The notes under the pieces are model-generated. The model had not been told where the DNA came from, did not search any database, and worked only from the letters and a program-made list of their open reading frames with translations. Positions 22,944 to 37,900 of a DNA stretch of 64,000 nucleotides are shown one piece after another. Position 1 is the stretch's first letter. Each line of letters starts with the position of its first letter. The stretch is from Sialis fuliginosa (taxonomy: Eukaryota; Arthropoda; Insecta; Megaloptera; Sialidae): positions 17,954,761 to 18,018,760 of the forward strand of contig OY540818.1 of assembly GCA_961205875.1 (NCBI GenBank). Reading direction: 5' to 3'. Both the position numbers and the translations under genes were made by a program.

Positions 22944-25900
22944 TTATTTTGGTCTAATATCAAATCCGTGCGTTACAGATGGTTTATCTGTCAAACTACT
23001 AGCCAAAGTTAAAGTTGGTTCCAGTGAAGACAGTCTCGATTCATCATTACTAGCAAACGGAACGGGAGCACTGCAAAGATGCTCTAAACTATGATTTGTT
23101 GCAAATATATCCGCACTATCTTCAATGCTTTCATCTTCTCCTTTACTATCAGGAGATATAGCGTTTGTTGTTGCTATTACAGGCGATTCTTTATGTTCGT
23201 AACTTAATGAATGATCAGTTTCATTTACTAAAGTTGTTGTAAATCTAGTTTTCATCGATACCTCGTTTGTACGTTTGATACTTTCACTCAGTAAGCTATG
23301 AACGTGTTTATTATCGTAACTGCACGACGGTTGAGACAACTGCGTCTTTAAAATATTTCTATTCTTTGATTTCGAGGCGGTAGCTTCACTAGAACGTCTC
23401 GTTCCTTCAGACAATTGGTTTTTTATCATATCGGCGAACGATAATTCGTTCTCAGGTGAATTGCTATCACTAGCTCTTCTAGTTACTTTAGTTTCACTTG
23501 TTAATCCTGAAGACGTTTTCCCATGAAAGCTTTTTGAAACACGACTTACTTTAACTGGTTCAATAAAACTTTCTTTCACTATCAAAGCACCTGGGTTTGT
23601 TTTCTTAATGTTTGAATCTACGTCTAACTTATCGCATTTATGTTTTAGTAAATCTATATTCAAATTTTTACTAACATCCGTTAAACTTTTCTCGAGGTGT
23701 TCTTTTGTAACAAAAATCTTGTCGTTTAGAAACTTTTCTTTGCTTGTACTCCATTTACCTGAACCGGTCGTTAATATATTTTTAGAGAAATCTGCGTATT
23801 TTTCAAGAGATTCAAAATTTGCGGGGGTGCTGTTTTGACGTACGCAACTTAAACTAGATTTATGTTCAGAATCCTGAGAAGTATTCAAAACTTTAACCCT
23901 ATCTTTGTTTTCGATATGTTTCAAGTTAGGCATGTTGAAATTATTTTTAAAAACCGAAACGTTGCCGGCAGATGTTTGTGGAACACTTTGCGATAGACTT
24001 AAACTGCGCTTCAGTTCGTTTTTAATCGGATTATCACATAATTGAGATTGAATCAGATCACTTTGTAATCTCAACAAACTAAAATTCGTTTCAGGTGCAT
24101 TTGAAATATTATCATGCGGTTTTGAATTCGTTAAACTTGAAACGAGACCACTTTCGGTTCCGGTACTGACAACGAAACGTCCCGAATATCTGTAATTCTC
24201 TGTATTAACTTTAGCATCTTCTGCGGGCTTTTTATTTTTATCTGCAACGTTTGTCGTCGGCGACGTTTGTTCTTCTTCTTCTGAAGGTAACGGAGCTACC
24301 GGTTGTTCTTCTAATAAATCTTCAGTGACTGTAACATCTGCTTCAGCTGTTGATCCTGCCGTTGCATCTCCGGTGTTAAATTCATATTCCGATCCACCAG
24401 AAACTGGTGTTATTTCTCCACTATCTCCTGTTCAAAAATTCAAAATATGTATTTCAATCTATAACCAAAGAGTGAACCTAAAAATCGCTCATTTGAGGGT
24501 TTGCAAATATTTAATTAATTTGTTTCAACGGGTGAAAAAAACACCTATTTTTAGAGACACTCTTTCATGGCATGTTTCAGTCGACGTTAAGCTTTCACAA
24601 GTACCTTGTAATGGTTCAGGACAACAGTCTGAATATGTTCCTGTTTCTAAAAGTAATCCAACGCTTCCTAGATCTTCATCTAGACCGGAAGCTCTCGGAA
24701 ACATTTGAGAAATGGCAGTGCCTGTATTTCCTAAACCTCCGTATCTAAAAAATAAAATTATGTACAATATCTAATGTCAATAATCTTATGAATGTATTGG
24801 TATATATAGTTCATAAATTTAAATTAAAAACAGATTATTTTTGTTATAAAAAATCGATTAAAACAATTCGTACCCATCACTGCTTATCAAGCTAACGGAC
24901 ATATCACTACTTTCTCTTGAATATATATCAGAGAGTCCAGCTGGAGATGAGGGACCACTGCTTGATACAAAACTCGGAGGTCCACTCCAACCTACACCTG
25001 GCAAATCTGAATAACACCGATAATAGGAAAACACGTCAAGTAGAAAATAAACAACATATTTAATTACAGAATTTCTACAACGCACAATATTTATAAAATA
25101 TTTTAAAATTAGTTGACAAGCTAACTATAAAACATTCAAATATAGATATATAAATTTTTACTGTATTCTGGTGCTTTTTTCATTCTTTTTCAATGTTCAG
25201 AGAATTACAATCTTCATCGACGTTATTTATCAAAATTTGTGAAATTAATTTCATTATCAGATCTTCTTTTATATCGTTGTAAAATTCTGTTATTAATAAA
25301 TGTATTGGTTAAATATCGTTTTATTTAGTGCTCCAAATTATTTCATTGAAAATCTATTATATTTTAAGGTCTAAGGTTACTACTCTATGGATACTGGCAA
25401 GAAATTATTACAACAATCAAAAAATTAAAAAAATGATTGTTGTAATTTAAAACACGAAATATAAAATTAAGATAAGAACACACTTAGATATTAAAACAAA
25501 ATAGATTTTTCATAAAATAATTTGGAGCACTAAAACGATAAATAACCAATGTGTTATTTATTTTCTTATATAAAAATATAGAGGAAAACAATAATTGATA
25601 ATTTGTTTTTTATACTTTTTTTATTGCAAAATATACATATTAAAATTTTCTCATGAAAATTACAATATTACAGATTGTAAATAAAAGTAAATACCCTCCC
25701 AATTCAACATAATAAGTCCCAAAATTTATACAATGATCAAAATTTCGAAATAATAAATAACATAGTATTGATCACAAATATAATATATTTTGTAATGTAT
25801 ATTTTAAAAACAGAAAAAGATTATAAAATTCCCTGGATTTAAATACCCTTTTTATAAAAAATAAACTAACAATAGAAATCCTATATAAGTTAAAAAATTT

Positions 25901-28900
25901 TATTGTTCGTATTATATCTCAAATTTATAACAAAAATGTGAATGTAGTAAAAGCGTTTTGAATTCCAGTTTGGTCCACGTATATTTGTATCGTTTTTTAA
26001 TAGATGTGATAAATATATTAAATTTAGTAGAAATAAAATTTTTAATCTTATACAGGTCTAATCTAACAAAGTTTTCCACATTTATTCTACTATAAAATTT
26101 GTCTATTATGTTTTTTTTTTTTATTATCTTATAACTTTGCTACTATTTGTTAATTTAATATAAAATCACCTGCGTTATGAGGTGTTGGGACGGGCGTAGA
26201 CGGGTTCTTTGGCGGAGAAGACGCAGGCGTCCTGAACATAGGCGCAGACGTCACCTTCTCTAAGAATGTATCGAGCTGTCGTAACGACAGTGCATTGTGT
26301 AATGTTTCTAAAGGCCTTATCGGAGGAACTCCACCAAAGCCTTCGATATCTAAGGGATATAAAAAATTATTAGATTGAAGAAATAATGAGGTAAACCAGA
26401 CACAAACATCTTAATACTTTAAAAAATGGTAAATAGGTCTGTTCAACTTGAAACGACTTTATTGTACTAGAATTTTGTGTACTAATACATCTTAAAAAAT
26501 TGTATACAAATTTCATAAGAAATAAATGATTTATTATAAATATACTTGTTTTTAGATTGTATTGTAGTAGCTGCTATGTCGATCTAATAATAAAAACTGT
26601 ACAGCACTTACTGGAAGCAGACGCAGTATTAGGAATCATATCCCTGAGATTAGGCGCAGACGAGCTTCCACTGATGACCGCCGTACTGAACAACGAACTC
26701 GTAGACCCTGCTCCGATCTTCTTGAGGCCGGCCGAGCCTAGCATCTTGAAATAACTCATTTGACCGGCAATGCTGTGTCGGTGACGCCTATTGGTTACGG
26801 CCGCAACCTCTGAATTAGTGCCAGGGGAGGGGGTGTTATTGTTAGCTACATTGCTGCCTACTGGGACAGTGTGGAACTGGAAATGTGCAGGGTGCGAGAA
26901 AGAGCGCACAGGTTTCCCTACCGTCGTGTTAGTGTAATATGTTCTTGTATACTGGAGTGGGGTGTAACTGTCTACCAATGGTATTGGGGGCGGAGATATT
27001 GATAAAAAAGATTTAGTACCTGCGTTTTTTGTTTTCTCAACTTGATTTTCTTTTGGTTTTACATTTTCACTTGTTGGGTTATCGTCATTAATTTTTTGCA
27101 ATTCTAAAACGTTAGAGTTTGTTACATTTAAAATCACGTCCGGTATTAAATATATTTCATCTATTGTTGCGGAAGCATTATCGATTTCATCTAAATTAAT
27201 AACATTTGTGTCGATTTTAATATTAGCGTCTAAAGGGTTTGCACTTAAAAAAGCTTCGTTAGAAAGAATTTCATTTTCAAGTATATCGGGTAACGTTCTC
27301 TCATTTACAAAATTTATATCGTCGTAGTTCAATAAATCATTTGAATTTGTATCATTTACGGATTCTTTTTCCAAGTCTTTCTCGGTAGAACGTATTTGCA
27401 AGTCCTGGCTTTTATTAGGAAATATAAACGGATCGTTAACAATATTTCCAGGACTGCTACTCTTTTCTAGACTTGTATTGCTGAAGCAAGGAGATATACT
27501 AAAATTTACACGATATGTTTTATTTCTTTCAAAAATTTCAGAATTTTCATCAATATCAATTAAATTCAAATCGCTTGGACTCGTATATAAGATATTTGGA
27601 TCTGAAAATGATTTCAAAAAAGGTAATTTGGAGTCGAAAGGAGCCAAAACGCTACGATTAAACAATAATAAAGGCTCTACAGACTGAGATAAATATGCAG
27701 TCCAATCGTTTCTACTTTCTTGTGGGATTTCTAAATCTAAATATTCACATGTTTTTTGTTTAGTAGGTATATTAATAGGCGAAGTTTTAATTTCGTTACT
27801 ATTTTCGTTTTCGTCACTAAAATCATTGCACTGCTTGTACGAATCATTATTAAACACGTAGCGTTTGTTTGTTTTCAAGGGTAAATAATTGTCTGACGCA
27901 AGTGTACGAAATAGAGAACCAGGCATACTCAACAACAAAGTATTTTCGTTATAAATCGGTTGAGAAAATTGCGCGGCTGTATTGCAACAAGAGTAAGACA
28001 GTTTGTTGTTAACATTAAGCATGTGATGATGATTATAGCAGTTGTGTTTAAATTATTAGCACGGGGGGACAAACGGAATTAAACAAGAGGAACAAAGAAA
28101 AAAGTAAAGTAATTAATATAGATATCAAAGAATTTTGAAATTAACTTTGTTATTCTCAACAAAAAAACACGATTTTTAATTTAAAAAAAAAGAACACATT
28201 AAAATGTTATTTACAATGTTATTTTGAAAAAGTAATTATTAATAAGTGTTAAAGAAAACAGTGGGAAGAAAGTATGTTGTATTACATAAAATACATTAAC
28301 ATAAAACATGAAGAAACATTAATTAGAATCAGGTTTCTATGGACTTGATATTTTAATAGAGTACACAACTATTTTCAGTGAACGACATTATAAACATTAT
28401 CAGTGCAAAGTTAAAACATTGAGTAAGGTAATATATACGGTTTCACACATATTTACTGAAATATGTAACAGCAAGACTACGGCAATTAACCGATAAAATG
28501 AAGTATGTTGAATTCTGTTCGTTCATCGGTGGTATTGTTTTACCTATTCACAATTAGGGAGAAACATAACCCCTACGGAAACTTAAACTAAATACCCTAC
28601 AATACAAACAATGAAACACGTATTTCAGCATTTCCCAAAATTCTAACCCAACAGTCGATGGTAATAATTAATTCTTTAATAGGTACCCAAAAGTTTACCT
28701 AACCTTCAAAATAACCAATAGAAAATATATGAAAGATATAAATTTAAAATTAAAGCAAGTATCTCTGTAAAACAATGCAACCAGATATGTGAACAGAACG
28801 CAACGCACACCATTGTGACACAGCAGACAGCAACCGTACAGCATTGTCGCGTCAAACGAATCATTTCATGAGATGACAGCAACAATCAATATGGTTAATA

Positions 28901-31900
28901 AAGAGAGATCATCCTACTAACATATTAAAATGCTACATTTGTTCTACCATTATTAATCTACGTTATTAAACAGTACTCAAGTATTTATTATATATGCATA
29001 TTGAATATATTTACAAAAAATATGTACATTACATACATTCGGTTTTTTAAATAAAATAATTAATATTATGTATTTTAATATCCTGAAATAAAATAGATAA
29101 CTGAATTACCATAATGTATTGATATTATCAACAATCATACATTACTTCAAAATATATTTTAATTGATTAATAGATTAAATTATTAAAAATATATAAAACC
29201 CACATCAAAAATTACTGGTTAAAATAAATAATAAATAAAATAGCTTTCAATGAATCTATCGTGACGAGACATATTAATATTACAAAATAATAATTAATAA
29301 GTTAAAAACGTTAATTATGTTTGGTGAAAATACATGTAATTTTGATTATAAGCATATATAATAAAAACTTTTTAAACATCAGAAAACATCTCAATTTATA
29401 GAAGAAATGTAGCATTCACCATGCGCACACAAAAAAAGCATTATTATCAATAAAATTTTACACACTACAAAATAGTTGAAATAATTTCTGTAGAATATGC
29501 AAAACTTGTGTAATATTCTAGAAAATTTACTCAGTGTTTTTAATTATTGCAAAGGAATATTATAATTTTTCAAACAGATATAATTTCAACTCGTCACCTT
29601 TAGATGTATCTGTAACAGATACACAGACAATTAACTTTTCTTTACATTATGAATCTACTCTTATATCAGATACGATTTTTCGACGGTATTACAATATTTC
29701 CATTGGAACAAGGAAGTAAAATTAGTATTTTTGTCTTACTAGTTGGCATCTTGAGCCCCCAGAGAATATATATACAAAATTTCAAGGTTCTAACTGTAAT
29801 AATATTTCACAAGTTTGTGCATACGTACTATTTCATATATAAATATTAATAATAAAAAGTAAAACGAGAACACTTTGCAACGGAAGTAACCCGTGTTACC
29901 TGAACCAGCATTAACATCTTTCTGGTGATCGAACGAGCGTGCCCGAGGTTCCGTCTCCGGGCTGTGACTAGTTGTGACATTGAATATACGACCTCCTGTC
30001 GTTGATTGTTGTTGTTGTATTTGCTGTTGCTGCTGGGCCAGTTCGGCTGTCAATTGTTTAGCCAAATGAGCAGCTTCGTGTCCACACACAGTATGCGAAT
30101 TGCTAAAAAAAGAAGAAATAACTAGACTCCTGAAGATATTCGAATAGAGTAATCCGGAAATTTTTGACATACCTTTTTATTACTTAATTGTAAAGATTAT
30201 TTAGTGATAATAATAATAAAAATTTATACTTGAGAGTTGCGTTGAAAAAAAATTAGTTAGTAAGTTAGATTTACTTACCCGATTGGAATTGGATCCGATG
30301 TTTTTATTCTACGTCTGTACGATTCATCATCAAAACTTTCAGTTGGAGTAACTACAATTTCTGTTTCTGTACTTTCCTATAATAATAAATATTATTTATT
30401 GCATATAAACTCTTTCTATTTTTAAACATCGAAAGAAATAAAAATAAAAACAGCTTACAGTCTTTGTAGGAGTTTGGCTATTTCTTCTCGAGCTATCTGT
30501 AGTTGTGACATCCGTATTATCAGATTCTTCATCGATTCTACATTGGCTGGATTCCTCTGTACGAGGTGTAGAAGTAGTTGTAGATTCTCCATTCTAAATA
30601 AATATAATATAAATATTGTGTGTTCTAATTTCGCTCTAAGAATTTTTTCGTATGAAAATTATTAAAGTGAGCATTACATATTAAATTTCTTCAGTAACCC
30701 ATTTAAAAGTTTACAATTTCTGAAAGAGTCTTTATATTTACTTAGTTTAATATCTATTCGTTTTAATTTTTTGTTATAAAAATATAAATAAAGTTATATA
30801 AAGACAAGGTAGTCTTATCAGCTCCTTGACCGCGGGAATTGACGTCACTTGGGGGATGTATTCAAATGCTATAAATGTATAGTAACTCTAAAATACAGTC
30901 CACTTTTAAATTTGATATTTATCGAAGGCGCAAACATCTTGTAGATCACCTACCTAAAGGATAACGCGCGTTTCACCAGTAGTATAACATAATAACTAAT
31001 ATTTTAGCCATTTATTTTGGTCTATTTATGAAAATACATTAAAATAAATGATAGTTCAATGGTAACAATTACTTACACTATTCTTTCCACTATTATTTCC
31101 TGCTGCACTATCACTACGAGAATGTGGCCTGAATCCTGGACCAGGTGGTAGATTTTTCTGAACACAACAATTAACACCAGGGCTGAAATGTAGCTCAACG
31201 TGGAATCTTTCATCACTGGACGGATCTTTAGTCGGATCTTCATACAACATTACGACCAACTGAGACATGTAGTTTAGTTCGGTTACCATCGACACATACT
31301 GCATAGCTCTACGCCACTGTTCATCTTTCACCACCTGAAATAAAAATTAAGTGTACGGCATTAGAGATAATACAACATAGAGAAAGTGAGGCAGCCAAAA
31401 ACGATAACCGTCGGTAGAAAGAGAAAGAAAAGATTGTGGACCTCTATCTATCTTTGTCAAACAATGCATCTTTCCATAGAGATGATAGTTCACATTTACA
31501 ATTTGATTATCTATGTGCTTACTTCTGACCATAGAATATACACCTGACAGTTTTCCAGTTATAAATTTATCTAAATTAATCTCCAAAGTAACTATTTTGG
31601 TACCTACCCTATTAAATAAATAATATTTTTAACTTAATAAAAATGAATAAACTCACATCCAATAATCCTCCGTAACGTAACACAGTTAGTAACGAGTGTA
31701 CGTGACTCTCGCTTGTAAAATATAAACGTGTCCGAACATGCCTGCCTGGACTACTGACGCCGTGTGAATAACGTGGGTTAAGTCTGTTGACGGTCTCTTC
31801 TTCTTCTTCTTCAATGTTACGCTGTAAGTCAGCACGGATTTTTTTCAATAATGGTGTACAGATTCCTTGACCTATTGTTAGTTTTTCTTGAACTGTTAAA

Positions 31901-34900
31901 CCGTATTCCTGCAAGTATAAATGTGAATTAGAACAGAAAGCTAGTGTTTGAATTATTCCTTTGTAAAATAAAAACGATTATGAGTAGACAGTGGAAAAAA
32001 TACGTGAATTTAGGGAATTTTTATCTCAAAAACAATTATATATTAATAGATTTTAACTTTTACCTGTGGTATCACAATATCAGCTAAATATTTAGCGTAC
32101 ATATAAAGCTCTTCAGCTTGTTCAAACTGTAACGTATGTTGATTATGTTGAAGATCATATTTGATACAATCGTAAATATCTGGAATTTTACTTATATCAT
32201 ATTTCTTGTTTTTATTACAAAAATCTTTTTCTATTTTCCCCCATCTTCTTCCCATTAACTCCCACGTTTCTCCATGATAAAGTACAGCATCTAAAAATTA
32301 ATTTGTTATACGCGCATTTATAAAATTAATTATTCAATTTTATTTTTGTTGATTTTCTAATTTTGAACCTAATGCAGAGGTTCCCAAACTTTTTTCTCAC
32401 TGCACCCTCAGATGAACAGAAGTATTCCATGGTTCTGTTTATTAATCTATACTATATATTTTTGCCATAATAGTAACTGCTTGTAAATATAATTTATATA
32501 TTATTAATACATGAACATCAAAAATTGTCGTACGTTTTTTTATCATGTGTGTACAAATGTACATGTTGCCGTTAAGGCAGGTAAAATAAAGTTAACATAC
32601 ACACATCTCAGAACCTTGAAATTTGGTATATATATTCTCTGGGGTTTTTTAGAGGCCAACTAGTGGAATGATATTTTGATGTTTGCTTAATAAAAAAAAT
32701 TTGATTTAGATTGAAATTGTCAAAAAAGTAAAAATATATGAAAAAATAATAAAGTTAAAAAAAATTTCGAATTAATATTTTTTAGTAAAATTGTATAAAA
32801 ATTAAATGGTTAACCAATTTATCTGAATACTTTTCCGATTTTTATTTAAATTGTATTACCTTTGGTGAATTTAGTACAAGGAAGAAGCACTGTGCAATGT
32901 TTTTTAAAATCTTTCTTAATTAAATAATTATTTTGTTTTTCTTAAACTTACCTCTTGTTTTAGGATCGTCGCGTTTGCACCTAACGATATCCATTAAAGA
33001 ATGAATAAGAGAATGGACTTGACGGCAACATCTGGCTGGATTTTTTACAAAATCTAAAGCGGCGGCTATGCTTGATGCATTGCAAGGATTAATCGCTTTC
33101 TGTTCTTCTTCAGTGAAGTCTCTCTCTAATTGCATTAATTCGTGTAGTTTTGCTTTACACCTACGAAAAATAGTTATATTTCTTCGTTGAATTAAGAAAA
33201 ATTAAAATAAATAAAGTACAGTAGAGACTCTTTTTACGCGGATTTTGACGTAAATAACGTCTAGTTCACTTCAGGGTCATTCCATAAATAAAAAATTACT
33301 TTTCAGGTCAACCTCGAGGATTTTCATGAATTTGCAATATGTAATAAAGGCTTCTGTAAAAGGATATAATTAAATTTTTGAGCTAATTTTTTTTAATGCC
33401 AAATATCTAAAAAAACTGTGCATTTTACGCAAAATTATCAAGAGAGCTTTTTGATCGACAAAATACAGAATTAAATAAAAACTAGCTGGGCCCACGCGGC
33501 TTCGCCCGCTTGGACTACGGAATTATTATTTAGGATTTTTGAAAAATATACATAGTTGAATTAATTATTATCGTAATAATAACTAATCAAAACCTAACGT
33601 ACCTAAAAAAACAAACAAATCAGAACAAAAATTACAAATCATTTTTGTTCTGTTTAAATTTAAAAGTTAATAATTGAAAACAAAATAAACAACTGCCGGC
33701 CGAGCGCTGAATCGTCCCTCTCCCCGCGACACATCATCATAGTTCGCGCGAATTGCCGCGAATAATATGTTATTTTATGTATATTTCACGTTATTTCCTA
33801 AACCAAAAGACCAAATTGGATTCTGTAAAGGGCAAATTATATCTAAATTAAGTACTTATGACGATGAAATCATTTATTTTGATAAGGATTAATGTTTTGC
33901 AGGTCATAAGTCCACGTAAACAGAACCCAAATATTTTTAATTTTCTTTGTAACATAAAATCAGTCATTGTGGCTTAAATATAAAAGTTAGACATATGGTG
34001 TCGCGGACTTTATTGTAGAACTTTTGATTCTACACAATTCTTTAATACATTATTTTGTTCTATATTGAACGGTTTAGGCAGCGTATTACAAAACAGCGCG
34101 CCGACGGCAAATTTTTTTCCGACTTGATTTACTATTATCGTCACTGCTTAGTTGTTATGTTACCTAACGTAACAAAATATAGCCTATAACCTGGTCAGAG
34201 AATGTACCTATGAATTAAAAAAGAAACCACGTAAATCGGATAAGTGGTTCTCGAGTGATAAGGTAACTAACGGACAGACAGACAGACAGAGAGACGTTGA
34301 GCTTTATATATATTAAGGATATATGATTTATAAAAATAAAAACACGTGTAGGTACTCACATATTTTGATATTTGCTAGAATCACAGTCATTATCAAGTAG
34401 TCCATTAGTGTTGGCACTTTTAACCATTTGAACAAGAATGGGCGTTAACTCTCCTTCTAAAGCCAGAAGACCCTTGGCGAATGCGGCAGCCGTCATCTGC
34501 ACACGGCCCTCGTCAGACGCGTATATCTTCAAGTCGTGACGAAACGTTGAATGTAGACGCAGCAATCCAAGTCCTTGTGTACCTGCATATTCGCCTGTTA
34601 GCAAAGTTATATTATTGTAATAAGAATATTGTATCCAAGAATAAAAAAACACATTTCTTTAGAAGTAAGTATAATTCTTATTTACAATCATACAACAATG
34701 CAAAAATTCGTTTCACTTAAAATCTATTTACTATTATCATTATAAAGTATAAACTGAATTTATTAATTGTTCTATCTATTTAATAACTAGCTTAAAATAC
34801 TTTATATGTATTAGGATTTTTTTCGGTACTGCAGGCCTATGTTTTAGCTTTGGATCAAAAGTTAATTGTCCCAAAATTTCAGATTCATAGATCAAACCTG

Positions 34901-37900
34901 TGGACGGCGCAAACCGATTTGATTAACATGGGAAAAATTACTTTTTTACTTACGCGTGAATATCTCGTTGAAAAATTTTTTTTTGAAAATTTCTCAGGGG
35001 AATATTTTGTAGAGATATAAGTGCTCCATTCATAAATCCAATAAATTTTAAGAAATGTTTGTTTAAAAATTATCATAAAAATTGGATTTTACTTTTTATG
35101 ATAATGTTTAAACGAACATATCTTTAAAAATATTCGATCTATTAATTGAGAACTTGGGATCTTTTTTGTAAGAAATTTATTTCTCTATGATATGCTGCTA
35201 TAAGAAATTAAAATAAATAAATTTTTCAACGAGATATTCACGCGTAAATAAAAAAGTAATTTTTCCCATGTTAATCAAATGGGAAAAAGACTCGCAGGTT
35301 TGATCTATGACTCTGAAAAAAAAACATAGGCCTGCGGGACCGAAAAAATAAAAATTAAAAAAACACCCTAATTATTTTTTTTTTAAGAAAAAACAATCGT
35401 TCTATTAAATTGACAATAAAAAGTTACGATACTTAATTCTGATAAATCTGTTTTATTATTCTCTACATCATGTCAGTAATTATTTTTTAGTGTCAATGTT
35501 CTTCAGTCAATAATGAAAAAATATTAATATTTTATGTGAACAGTTTTTATCTTATTTACCAGGGATGCTTTCATGAGTATTCTAGATTTTTAGAAAGAGT
35601 TTAAGACATTGGCGTAGTAAGAAAAAATTCCGGGGGGGATAAATACATATAAGTAAAATTTTTTGAAGGTATTTTTAACTGAAGTTTTCTCAAAACATAC
35701 GTTTTTTTAAGAACACTGAATATTTTGGGGGGAGGGGGGGGGGTCGACCCCAAAACCCCCCCACGTTCTTACGCCACTGGTTTAAGACACTCGAGTACGC
35801 AGGTCTTTGAAAAATCGAAAAAACACGTGTATTTTAAATGGGAAAATCACGCCATTTATTAAGATAGAAGGTTAAAACTTTTTCCACATTCTTTTTGAAT
35901 TATTTGGAGATGATTTGGGGGGGGGGGGCTCAAAATTCGTCCTAACCCCATAGTGTATACAAAAATTCAGCTAACTGCTATTTTTTTCGCAGTTAAAATC
36001 TAAAATTACTGGACTATTTTGCCAAAAATGAAAGTTTATAATTAAAGATAAAAACTGCCAATGAAATATTGAATTTGATGAGTTATTCACAGCATAAGTT
36101 TTAGTATATTAAAACGATAAAATGAATGTAAAAAGATATAATGAAGAACAAAGATATAAATAAATAAACTTAAATATTCATTTGTACTTTTTCTTTTTAA
36201 ATCCACAACATTTACAAAAATTACCACATTATAAAAATCTATGAATGAATTTGATTCAAGCAATATAAAAAATCAAATTATGAAACAATTAATAAAAAAA
36301 TAAAACTAAAACACTCAAATGATTTAAAGCAATGAATAATTGGCTAGATATAAAATATTTATATAAACAAAATAATAATTTTATTTAGCTAAATACAGCT
36401 TTTAATACTTTGCAATATTTAAAATTTTTTACTGTTTACGTAAAAAAAACCCAATTAAATATATGTTTTTTTATTACTTCTAAAAGTTTGTATATTTGAA
36501 GGAACCTACTATTTTTTAAATTTTAATTTAAAAAAATTATTAGGATAATTAGCTTGGAATCCGTCTATAGCGAACGGATTTTCATGGGATTTTTTTCATT
36601 GAGTTTCTAATCGTAAGAACTTTAATCTTTTATTTACATTAAAAAAATATTGTTAGTAATTATTTAATTATTTATGGGTCAATCCATATATCAGTGGTCC
36701 AGAAATGGTTGCTTGACCATTCTTAAATAAATTGATTTTTTGTGTGCAATAGGCATGATGCCTAATTTTTAAAAACTATTTTATGATGATCTTACGTGTC
36801 TCCTATTTCCAAAAAAAAACTTATTTCTGCAGAAAATAAAGGTTTAATCACAAAAATTGACCCTTTTAAAACTAATTTTGAATTTGACGCCAAAACGCTC
36901 GCAGGTGTCATGGCGCATTTTTGACGTCACGCCTATGTAAACATTCCTTGTCAACTATAATAAATCCTTGTTTCTCGGTTTTACTTTTGGTAACACAAAA
37001 CTGAGCAAATTGATAAATAATTTAAAACCACAAAATAATTTATAAACAGTGCAGATATTAATAAAACAAAAATGACGTTTACGTAGCCGTGACGTCATCC
37101 ACTCTGACCGGTGTTTTATCAAACATGGCGGATTGCTGTATTTTGCGTTTTTATTTTAACAAAAATCATATTAATCTCGCTTTTAATATAAAAATAAATA
37201 CATTTTTTAGAATCTTTTTAACTTATTTCATTATTTAAAATCATAATTTCAGTGATACTTTGTTACTGACATCATGCCTATTGCAGACAAAAAATAAATT
37301 TATTTAAGAATGGTCAAGTAACGAATAATTAATTAAATAATTACTAACAATATTTTTTTAATGTAAAAGATTAAAAAAGCTAACTGCACCGGATTAAATG
37401 GCCAGTATTAAATAAGTAACTAAATCTCAATAATCAAATTGCACGATTCAGTGGCGTAGAAAGCTTTTTGCGATGGGGGGGGGGATATGACCAGGCCCCG
37501 GGGCAAGTAGTGGCTGTAATTTTAAAGTGAATGACGTTTTTTTTTTTTTTGATCATATAAATTGTATTCACTGTACTTCCTATTACTAAAAAAAAAGATC
37601 ATTCAAAAGTTAAAAAAAAACTGAAGACTTTTTTTTTTTTACTCTTAATTTACCTAATTTCATACTTGGGAAATTTAAAAAATTGAAAAATGAAAAAACT
37701 CATGGGGGGTGATTCATCATCTTAATCCCCCCACTATCTACGCCACTGCGATAAATATATGTAAAGTATTCAGATATAGTAACTTTAGCTAAATGGTAAA
37801 AATAATAAATTGTGCAACATAAATATTTAAATAAAAGTGAAAATGATATCGACAAAGACAGATGCGTAAATGGCAAAATCAATTAGAAAACTTAAATTAA

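Noticed and set aside
22944-24077. A separate gene starting at 24077 on the minus strand
   Set aside because: The apparent start is a TTG inside a frame that is open back to the acceptor at 24427 and joins the preceding PPIP5K exon in phase. It is the last PPIP5K exon.
26574-28022. A stand-alone gene beginning with the ATG at 28022
   Set aside because: An acceptor at 27976 joins in phase to the exon 29900-30102, and the end carries PPIP5K-conserved [12 protein letters not shown]. The upstream ATG is in the intron, though an internal promoter cannot be fully excluded.
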